Assembly: GCA_947359465.1 (NCBI GenBank)
Contig: OX375876.1
Coordinates: forward strand, 66,222,998 to 66,286,997
DNA from: Metellina segmentata
Taxonomy: Eukaryota > Arthropoda > Arachnida > Araneae > Tetragnathidae
Length of the DNA stretch: 64,000 bases
Direction of reading: 5' to 3'
How positions within the stretch are numbered: the first letter of the stretch is position 1; every line of letters starts with the position of its first letter. Below are positions 11,011-21,360 of this stretch, one piece after another. Under the pieces are notes generated by a model. That model searched no databases. It was not told the origin of the DNA and saw nothing but the letters and a program-made list of their open reading frames with translations. Both the position numbers and the translations under genes were made by a program.

Positions 11011-14000
11011 ATTCGTAAATTAGACCATCCACCTTCTCGGAGGCCAATTACTCGGCCTCTGTCAAACTCTCCCAGTTGCTTAAATTGCTTGTGAACTTTT
11101 TTTCGAGGTATAACTTAATGAGAAACGATGTAACCAACACAACAGCATGAGTCGAAATGAATTTGTTGCTCTGCCGCATGTCCTTTTAGGTCCCGGTATT
11201 CAGCGTGTTTGAGAACTATTTCTGTCCGTGGCGCATGCTCAAACGATTCTGAAAATTTGATAATTTGCATCTTCAACGAAGGTGTACAACTCCTCCGACT
11301 TTCATTTATACCGGTTTACTATTTCAAGGTGCAAGTTTTGTTTTTGTCTTAGTGTGTATATAAATATTATTTATTTACGAAACATAATGCATAGTATTAA
11401 CTTTTGCAGTTTTAGCCAATTACCATATTTTGAAAAGTTCTCGTTTTGTCAAAGATACATTTATTTACCAATGAACTATCTAGAATCAATAAATTGATGC
11501 ACTGTTCTTCCTTACATACAAAATTTTACACTGCATATAGAATTAACTTTCATAAATATTTCTTTGTGTTAGTTAAACTCCTGAAAAAATGTAATTTCTG
11601 TAAAGAAATGCAAGCGCATTATCAAATAATATAGTTGTAATTGAATTATCAGCTGTTCAGACTTTTATTTATTAGAAAGATACATTTTTAAATGAAATGG
11701 AGCGCATAATTTTTAAGGTGTTCTTCTTCATTTTCTATTACAAATAACACCACTATCCTGCATTTATAAGCAGTAAGCAAAATTTGTAATAAAACCAGCC
11801 ATTTTTTCCGAAAGACGAAGAATATAGAATAGTGGAAAGAACAATTTTTGAATACTTAGAATTTAATTAGATTTTACTAAAAGAAGTTTTTAATACATAG
11901 TAAACTTTCTGGGATTTTTACCAGAGGTATTGCAGTTTAGTTAGTTTGGTATGCATACGGCAACAAAAAGATAAACTTTACTTTAATTACACTTTTCATT
12001 AAATGAAAAAATTGCAATTTATTTCTCATGAAAACGTTTACATATTTTAAAAGAATTCTTAATTTAAAAATTACGACAAAACATTCTTTATTTATATGGT
12101 GAGTGATACATTCTTATTAAAAATTAAGTAAAATAGCATTACCTGAATAATTTTTTATCAAATATTTGTTCAATACCCATTGTAAATTTATGAATAGCTG
12201 TAGACACGAATTATCCCCAGATAACAGGTAGATTAATATGTGATTCAAACAAACGCAAGAATCAAAACTGAAAACTTCTAGTTTTCTTAAAATTTATAAT
12301 TTGTTTTATAACGGACTAGGCTAGTTTAACTATGTTAATTTAAAAAAAATACGTTAAAATCATTAAATTATTTGAAAAGGTTTTATCTTATTTTTAAAAA
12401 TCTTCTTTAATTGCTAAAATTTTTTATTAATTATTTGTGTTAATTGCATTGAAATCACTTATACAATAAAAATGAAACAGGAGAAAGAAAAAGAAAAGGT
12501 CTTAGAAAATAGTTGATTAAATGGTCTTTATTACTTATGCAAACACTTGTTTATTTAATCCAAGGTTTATTTTGATTTGCTCGAATAATCTTAAGTATTG
12601 ATAATAACAGTTATCCTGAACTACTGGTATTAACTCATTAAAGTCATTGTTTGAGGAAAAAACGATTTTCAAAACAAATAGTTAATATCTATACAGTTAA
12701 GTTTAAAAAACACACGTAAATGTCGCAAAAAGAAGAAACCTTTAACTTTTCTAACATAAATTTGCACAGTCACTTTGTTGGAAGAAATGAGATAAGTGCT
12801 GTAACACAAATATTCTTTATTTGAATGCATGCATGAATAGAAAATAAAATAAAAGAATAGTATTTAAAATCGACTGTTATATATAAGGTAAAACTAAATA
12901 ATTGGTTGTAATTTTTAAAAACAGGTCATAATAACTCCTAAAATTTAAACATTGGTAATTTATTATGGTTTTATAAAAAAACTGCTTAAGATTAAATAAT
13001 TCATCCAATAAAAGATATTTGAAATATCTCTTTCTAGAATTACCTAATACTTGCTATATGCAAAGCACCCCCACTTTACTTTCAAAATCATACATACCTT
13101 TTATGCACAAACACTGTGTCCGCTGAAAGAGTAAAACACCACGCCTTAAGTTGATATATCAAATAGGATTTCGTCTAAACTGACATGCACCACTTTACTG
13201 CGTTCGTCATCTCGTATCTCCCTCCCTGTTCTGTTCCATCTAGTCAATGGGCCATAAAGGTTTTGTTAACCCAAGGGTCAACTGCTGCTGACCGGCAAGC
13301 GAGCCTTAATCCAGGACATCCGCCATGTAACAGATAAGAGCCTTTGGTTGATGATGAACATCATAAACGTTCGTAATCTCTGTACTAGGAGGACAAGACC
13401 GTATCGTTATTGTGCGAGAGTTATATTGCTTATGCTATGTCTAGTAATGGAAACATCTAATGAATTAGAACCAGGAATGGTTTAAGTTTCGTCCACTAGT
13501 TTATTGATTTTGTTTTATGTTATATGGTCTTAGACGTGGGTGAAGTATTTCTATTCGATAAAATATATACTAGTGTATTACTCAATATACACGCGAAGAG
13601 TGAGTCACAGTAAAATATTTATTTTACTATTATTTAATCATCAGAAGGAACAGAAAATAAAATTACATAAATATGTTGTTGCATTTAATTATATACACAC
13701 TACAAATTTAAAATAATGTAAACACAGTCACCAATTACCATCACAATTACCACTTGTGTAAATAAGGGTAGAAAATATTGTTGCAGACTACACAATTTTA
13801 TTATAAATGGATATTATGGTGACACTTTAAATTTTTGTTATTCAATAACTTTTAATTTGAAGAGAGACTTAAAATCGATCCAAAATGTTGGATACATCTC
13901 TTCATTTCTATGCAATCATTTATATCAAAAAATTGAATAAGACCTGTAGCTTTCTATACTGGCTAAGTACTTAATATGTAAATGTTTGCGGTTTAGTAAA

Positions 14001-14187
14001 AAAAATTATTTGAAAATGTTTTATCGTTTAATTTATTGCGAAAAAATTAAATGGCTCCAAATAAAACATGCATGCCATTATTTGAATTTAAATTTTATAA
14101 ATAATGCATGAGGATCCTCAAATGATAGAAATATGCTTCTTTTGAGGACAATAAGAAATGATTATCGAATATAATCAACGTACTATT
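11011..14187. other. AT-rich stretch without recognised genes
   Basis: Mostly AT-rich with short fortuitous frames. A moderately GC-richer patch at about 13190-13400 stands out but has no open frame of note. Confidence 0.4.
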
Positions 14188-15113
14188 GGCAACGTCCCGG
14201 GATCAATCCCCAAAGGCCCAAGGACAACACCACGTGATTTTGAATCACGGTCAGATGACGACCTCAACTGTCACCCCATTCTACAAATTTTCACGTCATG
14301 CCAACGTGAGGACATTTGGTGTCATGGTAGATTTATAGTACACAAGCTTCTTGAACAATAGAATTGTTCCTACAATACTTACAATTGATAGTAATGATAA
14401 TGGCAATGGTAAATAATTAACATTGCACTAGAACAAAAACTACAGGCTATTCTTAAATTGATAGAAGTGCTTATTTTATGAGTACGATTTTGTTTACTTT
14501 ATTAGCACAGCTTAACGTTGTCAACAAACTGCATAGCGCTGCAGGGAATAGAGGATTATAAACATTAATCAGGTCTTTAGGAAACAAGCTCAAATCAGAA
14601 AAGGTAGGTATTTGAACTAACGTTCTACTGGGAAAACAAAAGGAGTTTTTGGCAACGGTCCGGGATCAATCCTCAAAGGCCCAAGGACAACACCATGTGA
14701 TTTTGAATCACAGTCAGATGACGACCTCAACTGTCACCCCATTCTCCAAATTTTCACGTCATGCCAACGTGAGGACATTTGGTGTCATGATAGATTTATT
14801 GTACACAAGCTTCTTGAACAATAGAATCGTTCCTACGATACTTTTAATTGATAGTAATGATAATGGCAATGGTAAATAATTAACATTGCACTAGAACAAA
14901 AAGTACGGGCTTTTCTTAAATTGATAGATGTGCTTATTTTACGAGTACGTTTTTGTTTACCTTACTAGCACAGCTTAACGTTATCAACAAACTACATTGC
15001 GCTGCAGAGAATAGAGGAATATAAAGATTATTCAGGTCTTTAGGAAACAAGCTCAAATAAAAAAAGGTAGGTATTTGAATTAAAGTTCTACTGGGAATAC
15101 ACAAGGAGTTTTT
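14188..15113. repeat. 463-bp tandem duplication containing a SINE-B fragment
   Basis: GGCAACG(G)TCCGGGATCAATCC begins at 14188, 14651 and 15114, exactly 463 bp apart. The units 14188-14650 and 14651-15113 are nearly identical along their whole length. Each starts with the 3' part of SINE family B on the minus strand and continues into unrelated AT-rich DNA. The third start at 15114 leads into a longer SINE-B copy instead, suggesting unequal exchange at the SINE. Confidence 0.9.
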
Positions 15114-15410
15114 GGCAACGGTCCGGGATCAATCCTTCGAAGGGAAAGATACTGGGACAACATCTCTTATGTTGTAAATCATGGTCGGATAACGAGGTCA
15201 CACCTGAGCTAGAACCTCACTCTCCAAACGTCTACACCACGACAACATTAAGACACTTCAAACCACGAGAGATTTAACGTGCACCAGCCCCATGCACAGA
15301 ACAGTCTTTGGTTAGACTGAGCTTCGAATTCGCAACCCTCCGGTTTCTAATCCGCTACACTTCCAACTGGGTTACCGCGTCCTATTGGGTTGAGGCTTTG
15401 TTTCCGCCAG
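15114..15410 (-). repeat. SINE family B, near full length
   Basis: The minus strand shows the family B order: tRNA-like head with GGTTGCGAATTCGAAGC (degenerate B box), GGGGCTGGTGCACGTTAAAT, the GTGTAGACGTTTGGAGAGTG block, a TTACAACATAAG-type region, and GGATTGATCCCGGACC near the 3' end. It lies 150 bp left of the palindromic element. Confidence 0.78.
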
Positions 15411-15554
15411 TTCTCGTCGAATGTGCACTGTACGGACCAAAGTATTTGGACACTGCATACATTTTTTCTGCTAACATTTTTCGAGCAGATAGTATTAACT
15501 AATACTGTCGAACTACGTAAGTATTCACAAATTCCACTTCAAACAAAAACACTT

Positions 15555-15560
15555 AATGTC
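15555..15560. other. Left target-site duplication AATGTC
   Basis: The hexamer AATGTC directly precedes the left end of the palindromic element and is repeated in the same orientation at 26709-26714. Six-base duplications are typical of retroviral-type integrases used by Polinton/Maverick elements. Confidence 0.82.
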
Positions 15561-15660
15561 AGTAGATAGATTTTGAGAGTTCTGGCGCATAAAGGGAAGT
15601 TGGGCAGGAAGAGAAGTTGGGCAGGAAGGGAGGGTAGAGGTGATAAGACAATTGCTTGTG
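15561..15660. repeat. Left terminal region with GAAGTTGGGCAGGAAG repeats
   Basis: The terminus AGTAGATAGATTTTGAGAG is followed by two short direct repeats of GAAGTTGGGCAGGAAG. The right end has the same region with about 22 extra bases (an additional partial unit), the only sizeable arm difference I found. Short-period terminal repeats that vary in copy number fit slippage at a replicating end. Confidence 0.75.
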
Positions 15661-15737
15661 GCCGTTTGATAAGAAACTGAAGATGAACATGATAACGTCA
15701 ATTTGTTGACAAGTTGTCATGGTGGTGAATGACTGGT

Positions 15738-16120
15738 AGCGCCTTCTGGTGGTCAGATGATCAAACATATTATTTTAATTAAAAAGGAATTACTTGGATT
15801 CGAACCCGGGACCATCGTGATGCGATGCGAGCATGCTAGCCGTTAGGCCATTGTTGACTTATCAAGCAGTGGTTATTTATCATACAATTCCAGTACTCCC
15901 TTCTGCAGATAAGGACTTCTACTTTTTCTTTTTCACTACAAATGTATTGAGAATGGTTTTTAATTTATTTGTAGTTATTTAATACTTTATAAAATAACAG
16001 GTAGCGCCATCTAGTGAAAGGTTGAACAATTAAACGTACTTAAGTGAAAATACTATAATATAAAGGACCTATAAGATTTCTTAAATTATAAGCTAAATGA
16101 CAGGCACAGCCATCTAGTGA
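15738..16120. promoter_or_regulatory. Three related repeats with CTCF-like cores, left arm
   Basis: AGCGCCTTCTGGTGG (15738-15752), AGCGCCATCTAGTGA (16003-16017) and CAGCCATCTAGTGA (16107-16120) are preceded by AATGACTGGT, AATAACAGGT and AATGACAGGC. They form three copies of a roughly 30-bp repeat. The reverse complements (for example TCACTAGATGGCGCT) resemble the CTCF core CCASYAGRKGGCR. Function as insulator sites is only a hypothesis. The repetition itself is directly visible. Mirrored in the right arm. Confidence 0.5.
15790..15857 (-). ncRNA. tRNA-like Pol III unit, left arm
   Basis: On the minus strand an A-box TGGCCTAACGG (15840-15850) and a perfect B-box GGTTCGAATCC (15796-15806) are spaced as in a tRNA gene, followed by a T run. 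The acceptor and T-stem 3' halves do not pair, so it is not a working tRNA. It would be transcribed outward. It may be a tRNA-derived SINE head captured by the element, or a small Pol III RNA gene. One base differs from the right-arm copy (T at 15815). Confidence 0.6.
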
Positions 16121-16785
16121 TGGAAAATGTAACAATTAGTTTTAATTAATTTATTTTCTAGCTGTTAACTTGTATTTTTAGCGTGATACTTTAGAATTAA
16201 ATGGAGAATTATTTAAAAGAAAAATAATAATACGTGGATTCGGACCTAACAAAAGGTAATAGCGGTCAACCGTTTTTACACAAGCACTGTAGACGTTCGT
16301 GCACTACTACCTATGTGATCGTGTTATATTTAAAATAGTCTATCATTTTGTTAATCCATATAGTACATACTTGCAAACATTGAAAAGTCTAGAAGCTTCT
16401 GGAACGGGTGACTAAGAAATAATTGTACCCATAAAATAGTAAGATAACAGAGTTTAACACCAATTAGACATACTATCAAAGATTGAAATGCCTAGAAGTC
16501 TATGGAACTTGTGACATTATGACTAAGGATTGTGTAGCGTGTGTAAGATTAAAGAGAATGAACGAAGTTATACACAGAGTCTGATAAAAGTGACTCAAAA
16601 GATTAGCTTAAACTACCGAAGTACACGTGTTATGGTATCTGAAAAATGTTTGCGGCCAGCAAAGAAAGTAATTATACTGCTTGATAAATAAGAGGCTTTT
16701 AAAAGCATAGTTGGAGTGAGTTCTTGAGTCTTTGAATTACTTTGCTTCTTTGGATTTTTACCCTTCTACTGTTTTTATATACATT

Positions 16786-17463
16786 ATGGATTCTGGTGAT
16801 ATTAGGCCCACAAAGAAAATGCGTACAGACAAAGAACAGTGTTTTCAGAAATACTGTAAAGATTCTTTATGCTATGAATACGGTAAATTGTTTACAGATC
16901 GTGATGGCTGGACATATTTCCGTCGATTGGAAAACGAATTAACATATTTAAAGAAAGAGGAAACTACTGTAGAAGTTTACGGTAAAAAATATACTGTGCC
17001 TCGACAACTTGTAGCATACGGAGACGAAGGAATAAGCTATACATTTAGTGGATCTTGTATTGCAGCCAAGCCTTGGTCTCCTTTACTGTTGGAAATAAAG
17101 GAAGAAGTGGAACGAGTAAGTGGTGAAAGATTTAATTTTGTGTTGGTGAACCGTTATAAAGATGGTAAGGACTGTATAGGTGCCCATAAAGACAACGAAA
17201 AGGACTTGGATCTTAATGCACCCATAGCGTCTGTTTCATTTGGACAAAAAAGACAATTTGTGTTTTCTAGAAAGAACTACAACTCTTTAAAAATTGTTCT
17301 CGAAAATGGAAGCCTACTTATGATGAAATATCCAACGAACCAATTTTGGCTACACAGTTTGCCCCGTGGGAATGCATCATGCCCCAGAGTAAACTTAACG
17401 TTTCGTAAAATTCTTGTAAAAATCAGCGATAAACCACTTATGTGCCCCCTAAAAGATATTTGA
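16786..17463 (+). CDS. ALKBH2-like 2-oxoglutarate/Fe(II) DNA dioxygenase, left arm
   Basis: Members of the AlkB family repair N-alkylated bases such as 1-methyladenine and 3-methylcytosine by oxidative demethylation, using Fe(II) and 2-oxoglutarate. The open frame begins at 16732. I prefer the ATG at 16786, codon 19, because the preceding residues are unrelated to the family, giving 225 residues. Numbered from 16732, the iron ligands are H152, D154 (in NRYKDGKDCIGAHKD) and H208 (FWLHSLPR), and the 2-oxoglutarate-binding arginines are R219 and R225 (PRVNLTFR). The ALKBH2/3 signature VPRQ...YGDEGISYTFSG is at about 89-107. No catalytic residue is missing and there is no intron. A TATA-like CTTTTAAAAG lies at about 16695-16704. 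The gene reads towards the element centre and is duplicated on the other arm. Its role in the element is unknown. Repair of single-stranded replication intermediates is an inference. Confidence 0.92.
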   Translation: MDSGDIRPTKKMRTDKEQCFQKYCKDSLCYEYGKLFTDRDGWTYFRRLENELTYLKKEETTVEVYGKKYTVPRQLVAYGDEGISYTFSGSCIAAKPWSPLLLEIKEEVERVSGERFNFVLVNRYKDGKDCIGAHKDNEKDLDLNAPIASVSFGQKRQFVFSRKNYNSLKIVLENGSLLMMKYPTNQFWLHSLPRGNASCPRVNLTFRKILVKISDKPLMCPLKDI

Positions 17464-19320
17464 AAAACGTTACAATTAATATTTATACCTTTGTGAATAT
17501 TATTTTCTTAGTCTTACATATTATTGTTATTTTAAAGAAACTTTTTGCGTGTCTTACCATATACACTGTATTTTGGATTATCATTTTTTTTTTAATATTA
17601 AATATAAGTTTTATAAATGGTCTTTTGCAATGCATGATCTGAAATTAAATTTTCTTTGCTATAAATATTTTAGTTTTTTTAAAATTTAGATGCTTTTAGT
17701 TAATCCCTAATTATACATTGGATGCTATAGCACATATTTTATTACATAAATTATTTTTCAACACTCTACACTTCAGTAAAAGTGCAAAAAAAAATTATTT
17801 TTTCTTTTATTTGAAAACTTTGCAAGACCCGTAGTACTATGATCATGTTTCCTTGTGCATTTGTTTGAATTGAACAAAAGAAAACTATCCAATATACCAC
17901 AGAAGTACAATACGGGACTTAGAAATGTAAGTTGGTCAAAAGAAAAAGAAACAGTGGAACATAGTTAACTAAACTTACAAGATTTGATGACCATAACAAA
18001 TGAGTAGAAACGCAATTGACTCCTTGTACATTTGAAGAAATTATAATCGTATTGAAATCTAAACCATATGTTATTTTCTAATTATTCTTTCCCAACCGTA
18101 TTATTTTTTTATTTAAATAAATCTGTCTAAATTTTAGTGATTAATATTTTAGATTTACAAACTTTTTTAAATGAAATTTTCTTTGATTTATATTGTAAAA
18201 AGTTAAGATGTTTTCACACAAAAATTAGATTCCATCATACATATTTTAATAATTAAGATTTAAATAAATATATGCAAATGAAACATGCATTAGATATTAT
18301 TACCAAACTTTTAAATACAGATTTAAAAAAAAAATTATTTTCCATTTCAAATAAGATGTTTAGCAGTTTGATTCTTAAAGCGTGTTTTTATGCATGATTT
18401 AAAAAAAAATTAAGAAACCTGTAAAGTAAAATATTTTTTACCTTTATTTGAAGCTTTGCAAGAACCATACTATGAAGATGTTTCCTTGTACATAAGAAGT
18501 AGTGAAAATTAGTATAAGAAACCTTTTGTCCTTGAAGTTCTAAATTAAATGTTATTTTTTTCTAATTCTCTTGCAAACCATTCATATGCAGTTTAATTTG
18601 CAGAGCCAAATATCAATTTCGAAAAGGCATTTTACAAGTTACTTTGTATATGTCTTTTTAATTTTAGATATACTGCAATGCTACGTTAAGTGCATAGTCA
18701 GAGGGTTTTCAGATTTTGAAAATAATGTGAACACTTCTGTGCTGCTAAACAAAATAAATTTTTGCCCTTTCTTGATAGTTAATGCATAATATAAAGATTT
18801 ACTCACATCACTAATAGTTTTACACATGAATAAAATTAAATAACAACCGAAAATTTTAAATACTAATCAATTTTTAAATGAACATATCTTGGTCTGTTTC
18901 TACAATTCTAAAAACTTAGAGTCCAGACTTTCCAAGGGAGACACACTTTCCCATGCTATGGGACAGAAAGGAAGTCCACATATGTATTTTTCAACATATC
19001 GTAGTTTTCCGATCTTTGGCACTAAGTTTATGCTTATAAGTCGATAAGTTAAAACGAATACTTGAAGCTACTTGCCCTTTTATAGCAATGCATCCGTATT
19101 CACATACCTTTTTGAAGAAACCTTCTTGAGTCTGAAATTCACAATTGCACAAATATTATACATTGCTATTCAAAAAGCGTAAGCTATTCTTGGAAAAATA
19201 ATTGTATACTGCGGGCACGAAGAGCTACATAGCAGCATATTCTTACTAATCAGTAAAGTTAATCTAATCTTAGTCTTATCTTTTGTTAGTAACTATGAAC
19301 ACATAAGTGATGAATGTACT
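17464..19320. other. AT-rich intergenic region of the left arm
   Basis: No convincing gene between the dioxygenase and the PC4-like gene. It contains a degenerate direct duplication: the block ATTTGAAAACTTTGCAAG...ATGTTTCCTTGTGCAT (about 17806-17861) recurs as ATTTGAAGCTTTGCAAG...ATGTTTCCTTGTACAT (about 18440-18492). The 72-codon frame at 18571-18789 shows no recognisable domain. Confidence 0.55.
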
Positions 19321-19369
19321 CAGAAAACACGTGCTTGTGATGATGCGACATCTACTTGTGTTGTGGAAA

Positions 19370-19658
19370 TGACGTCATATTGATCGAGTAGAGTGGAGTT
19401 GTGTTGCCTGCTGACGGAAGTGACGTCATACTAATCGAGTGTAGTTTAGTTGTTTTCGATTGCTGCTGCTGACGTCATCATGCTAGAGTTGAGTTTAGTT
19501 GTTTTATTATAGGTGTTTTTCGGATCTGGCAATAGGAATATTTAACTTTTATGGAATGGCAACGACTGACGAAATGCATATGATGACCAAAGTGCGGTGA
19601 CGTGAGTGACGTCACAGTCTGGATGGTTGAAAAAATTGCGGTGTCTTGTGTGACGTCA
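19370..19658. promoter_or_regulatory. Cluster of five TGACGTCA (CRE/ATF) sites, left arm
   Basis: Perfect palindromic octamers TGACGTCA occur at 19370-19377, 19421-19428, 19470-19477, 19607-19614 and 19651-19658, plus a near match TGACGTGA at 19598. The first three lie in about 50-bp degenerate repeats that also share an ATCGAGT...AGTTTAGTTGTT block. They lie 290-580 bp upstream of the PC4-like start codon. Five copies of an 8-mer in 290 bp is far above chance. CREB/ATF-type bZIP binding is an inference. Confidence 0.75.
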
Positions 19659-19946
19659 GACTTCTTATACGTGAAAGGACTCATTCCCACAAGTCTGATC
19701 ATGTTCTCAATGACGCTGTGCCATCATAAGGTGGAAAGAAGTTGGTTTGAGTTGTATTTGTCCTGCTAGGAATATTTTCATTGGCTGTCTAAGATTTGTA
19801 CTTGCTTTTTGGCAACAACGGCAGCTATAACAGCGTTTTAATTTCGATTTCGTGTGATAAAATCTTCTTTCCCTTGGTGAAAAGTTGCTGTCGTGGTTAC
19901 TAGAAATTTCTTCTTGAGAAATGTTAAGTCTTAAAAGGAAACAAAA

Positions 19947-20885
19947 ATGAAACGCTTTAGCAATCAACCTGAAATATGCAAAAGAATTCGTGGTGTTGAT
20001 CAAACTATTTCATCGGATGTCTCAAAATTAACCATGCAAACTATTCCAGACAACATGTTCCCTCTTGGAAACTATTCATTTGTGGTGATTAATAACTTCA
20101 TCGGCTCTACTCGAGTGCATGTACGAAAATTTGCTTTGGATGAAAATGGAGTTTTGCTACCAACGAAGGAAGGTATCTCCCTATATCCAAACACATGGAA
20201 TATTCTGATGAGAAAGGTTAGCAACTTTTTCGCACATGCTTCTGACTCCGACGTTAAAGTAATACAGAAAGAAGTCTGTCTTTCGAAAGTGTGTGATAAC
20301 GGAAAAATGGACTTGGTTTTACAAAGACTATTTCAGAAAAGAGACCATTCACTACAATTCTTACCCAACTCTGTTTTTCTGAATTCTGAGCAGTACTTTA
20401 AACTGTGTCAACACTATGAGAGTGTATCATATATGCTGAAAATATCGCTTTTGAAATATTCCCTACAGTATTTTGTGAAAAAGGAAGTGCAAAAGAACTT
20501 TCCCAGTGAGGTTTACAAACCTTACTACGGTGATCCTGATAACCCTGAGGGCTGGAGAGAAGTTACAACTTCACTGTGTAAGTGTCTGAAGAATATTATA
20601 GCGCTTAACATTACTGTTCTTTTGGACTGCTTAAGTTGTAAAAATGAAATTATCAATCAATCTGTACATACATGCATGAACATGAGCGCTGATGAACGCT
20701 TTTGCGAATTCTTTACTCCTGCGTTATATTCTGTAAACTGGAGAGATTTTGCTTTTAACTTTGTGAAAGAAAACCATGGAATTGTAAACTTCTTTTATAT
20801 TGTATTTGAGGGTGACTTTTTTGATTGCTTGAATACAACTGATGTTTTTAATACTGTTAGAGAGATGTATGTGAAAGGTCTGTAA
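19947..20885 (+). CDS. PC4/SUB1-like single-strand-DNA-binding protein with unknown C-terminal region, left arm
   Basis: A 312-residue intact frame with start context AAAAATGAAA. Residues about 37-92 resemble the PC4 (p15, SUB1) domain: a first strand with FVVINNFIGSTRVHVRKF, then an acidic turn DENG, a basic loop PTKEGISL and a helix starting NTWNILMRKV. This parallels the human PC4 order of strands, KGISL loop and WSQL helix. PC4 folds bind single-stranded or melted DNA and act in transcription and replication. Residues about 95-312 have no domain I recognise and include a Cys-rich stretch (CKCLKN...LDCLSCKNE). A polyadenylation signal AATAAA is at 20934-20939. The CRE cluster lies upstream and the symmetry centre is 235 bp downstream, so the two copies are convergent. 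Domain call is from pattern matching, moderately sure. Confidence 0.78.
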   Translation: MKRFSNQPEICKRIRGVDQTISSDVSKLTMQTIPDNMFPLGNYSFVVINNFIGSTRVHVRKFALDENGVLLPTKEGISLYPNTWNILMRKVSNFFAHASDSDVKVIQKEVCLSKVCDNGKMDLVLQRLFQKRDHSLQFLPNSVFLNSEQYFKLCQHYESVSYMLKISLLKYSLQYFVKKEVQKNFPSEVYKPYYGDPDNPEGWREVTTSLCKCLKNIIALNITVLLDCLSCKNEIINQSVHTCMNMSADERFCEFFTPALYSVNWRDFAFNFVKENHGIVNFFYIVFEGDFFDCLNTTDVFNTVREMYVKGL

Positions 20886-20933
20886 AATAAGTACAATGTA
20901 TTCTCTAACAAAATTAACATCTTATGTGCTTTA

Positions 20934-20939
20934 AATAAA
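20934..20939 (+). terminator. Polyadenylation signal AATAAA
   Basis: Forty-nine bases after the stop of the left PC4-like gene, within a 3' region that ends at the symmetry centre. The mirror signal is at 21307-21312 on the minus strand. Confidence 0.55.
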
Positions 20940-21088
20940 TGTTCATGCTTTTTCATTTGTGTGTTATCAAAATTATTCTTTTTTTACATGCTTTGGGTTG
21001 ATTTGTAAAACGCATCTTTTTCAGAACTTTGAAGTACGCGTTTTAAAGTTACTAAGGTTTAAAGGTTAATTCTACATCACATGATTAG

Positions 21089-21157
21089 CACGTGACACAT
21101 CACGTGATAGAAATTCCTGTTATGTGCAGGAATTTCTATCACGTGATGTGTCACGTG
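21089..21157. other. Symmetry centre: 7-nt spacer with four CACGTG boxes
   Basis: The arms close as GAAATTCCTG-TTATGTG-CAGGAATTTC, with the spacer at 21120-21126. CACGTG occurs at 21089-21094 and 21101-21106, and symmetrically at 21140-21145 and 21152-21157. A very short spacer bounded by CCTG/CAGG is what template switching at a small inverted repeat, or fusion of a hairpin end, would leave. CACGTG is also the E-box recognised by bHLH factors, but no function can be concluded. Confidence 0.8.
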
Positions 21158-21360
21158 CTAATCATGTGATGTAGAATTAACCTTTAAACCTTAGTAACTT
21201 TAAAACGCGTACTTCAAAGTTCTGAAAAAGATGCGTTTTACAAATCAACCCAAAGCATGTAAAAAAAGAATAATTTTGATAACACACAAATGAAAAAGCA
21301 TGAACATTTATTTAAAGCACATAAGATGTTAATTTTGTTAGAGAATACATTGTACTTATT

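Noticed and set aside
15559..15768. Frame at the palindrome terminus (69 codons left, 81 codons right)
   Set aside because: The two arms differ in this frame because of the 22-bp repeat difference, which changes the C-terminus. This is unlike the conserved real genes, and the region is the inverted terminus.
16742..16942. Second frame inside the AlkB gene and small frames at 17442-17642 and 18571-18789
   Set aside because: Out-of-frame shadow or AT-rich hydrophobic frames with no conserved motif.
19478..20003. Minus-strand frames of 74 and 98 codons upstream of and overlapping the PC4-like start
   Set aside because: They overlap the CRE cluster and the sense gene, have no domain, and their mirrored copies add no independent evidence because the arms are identical.
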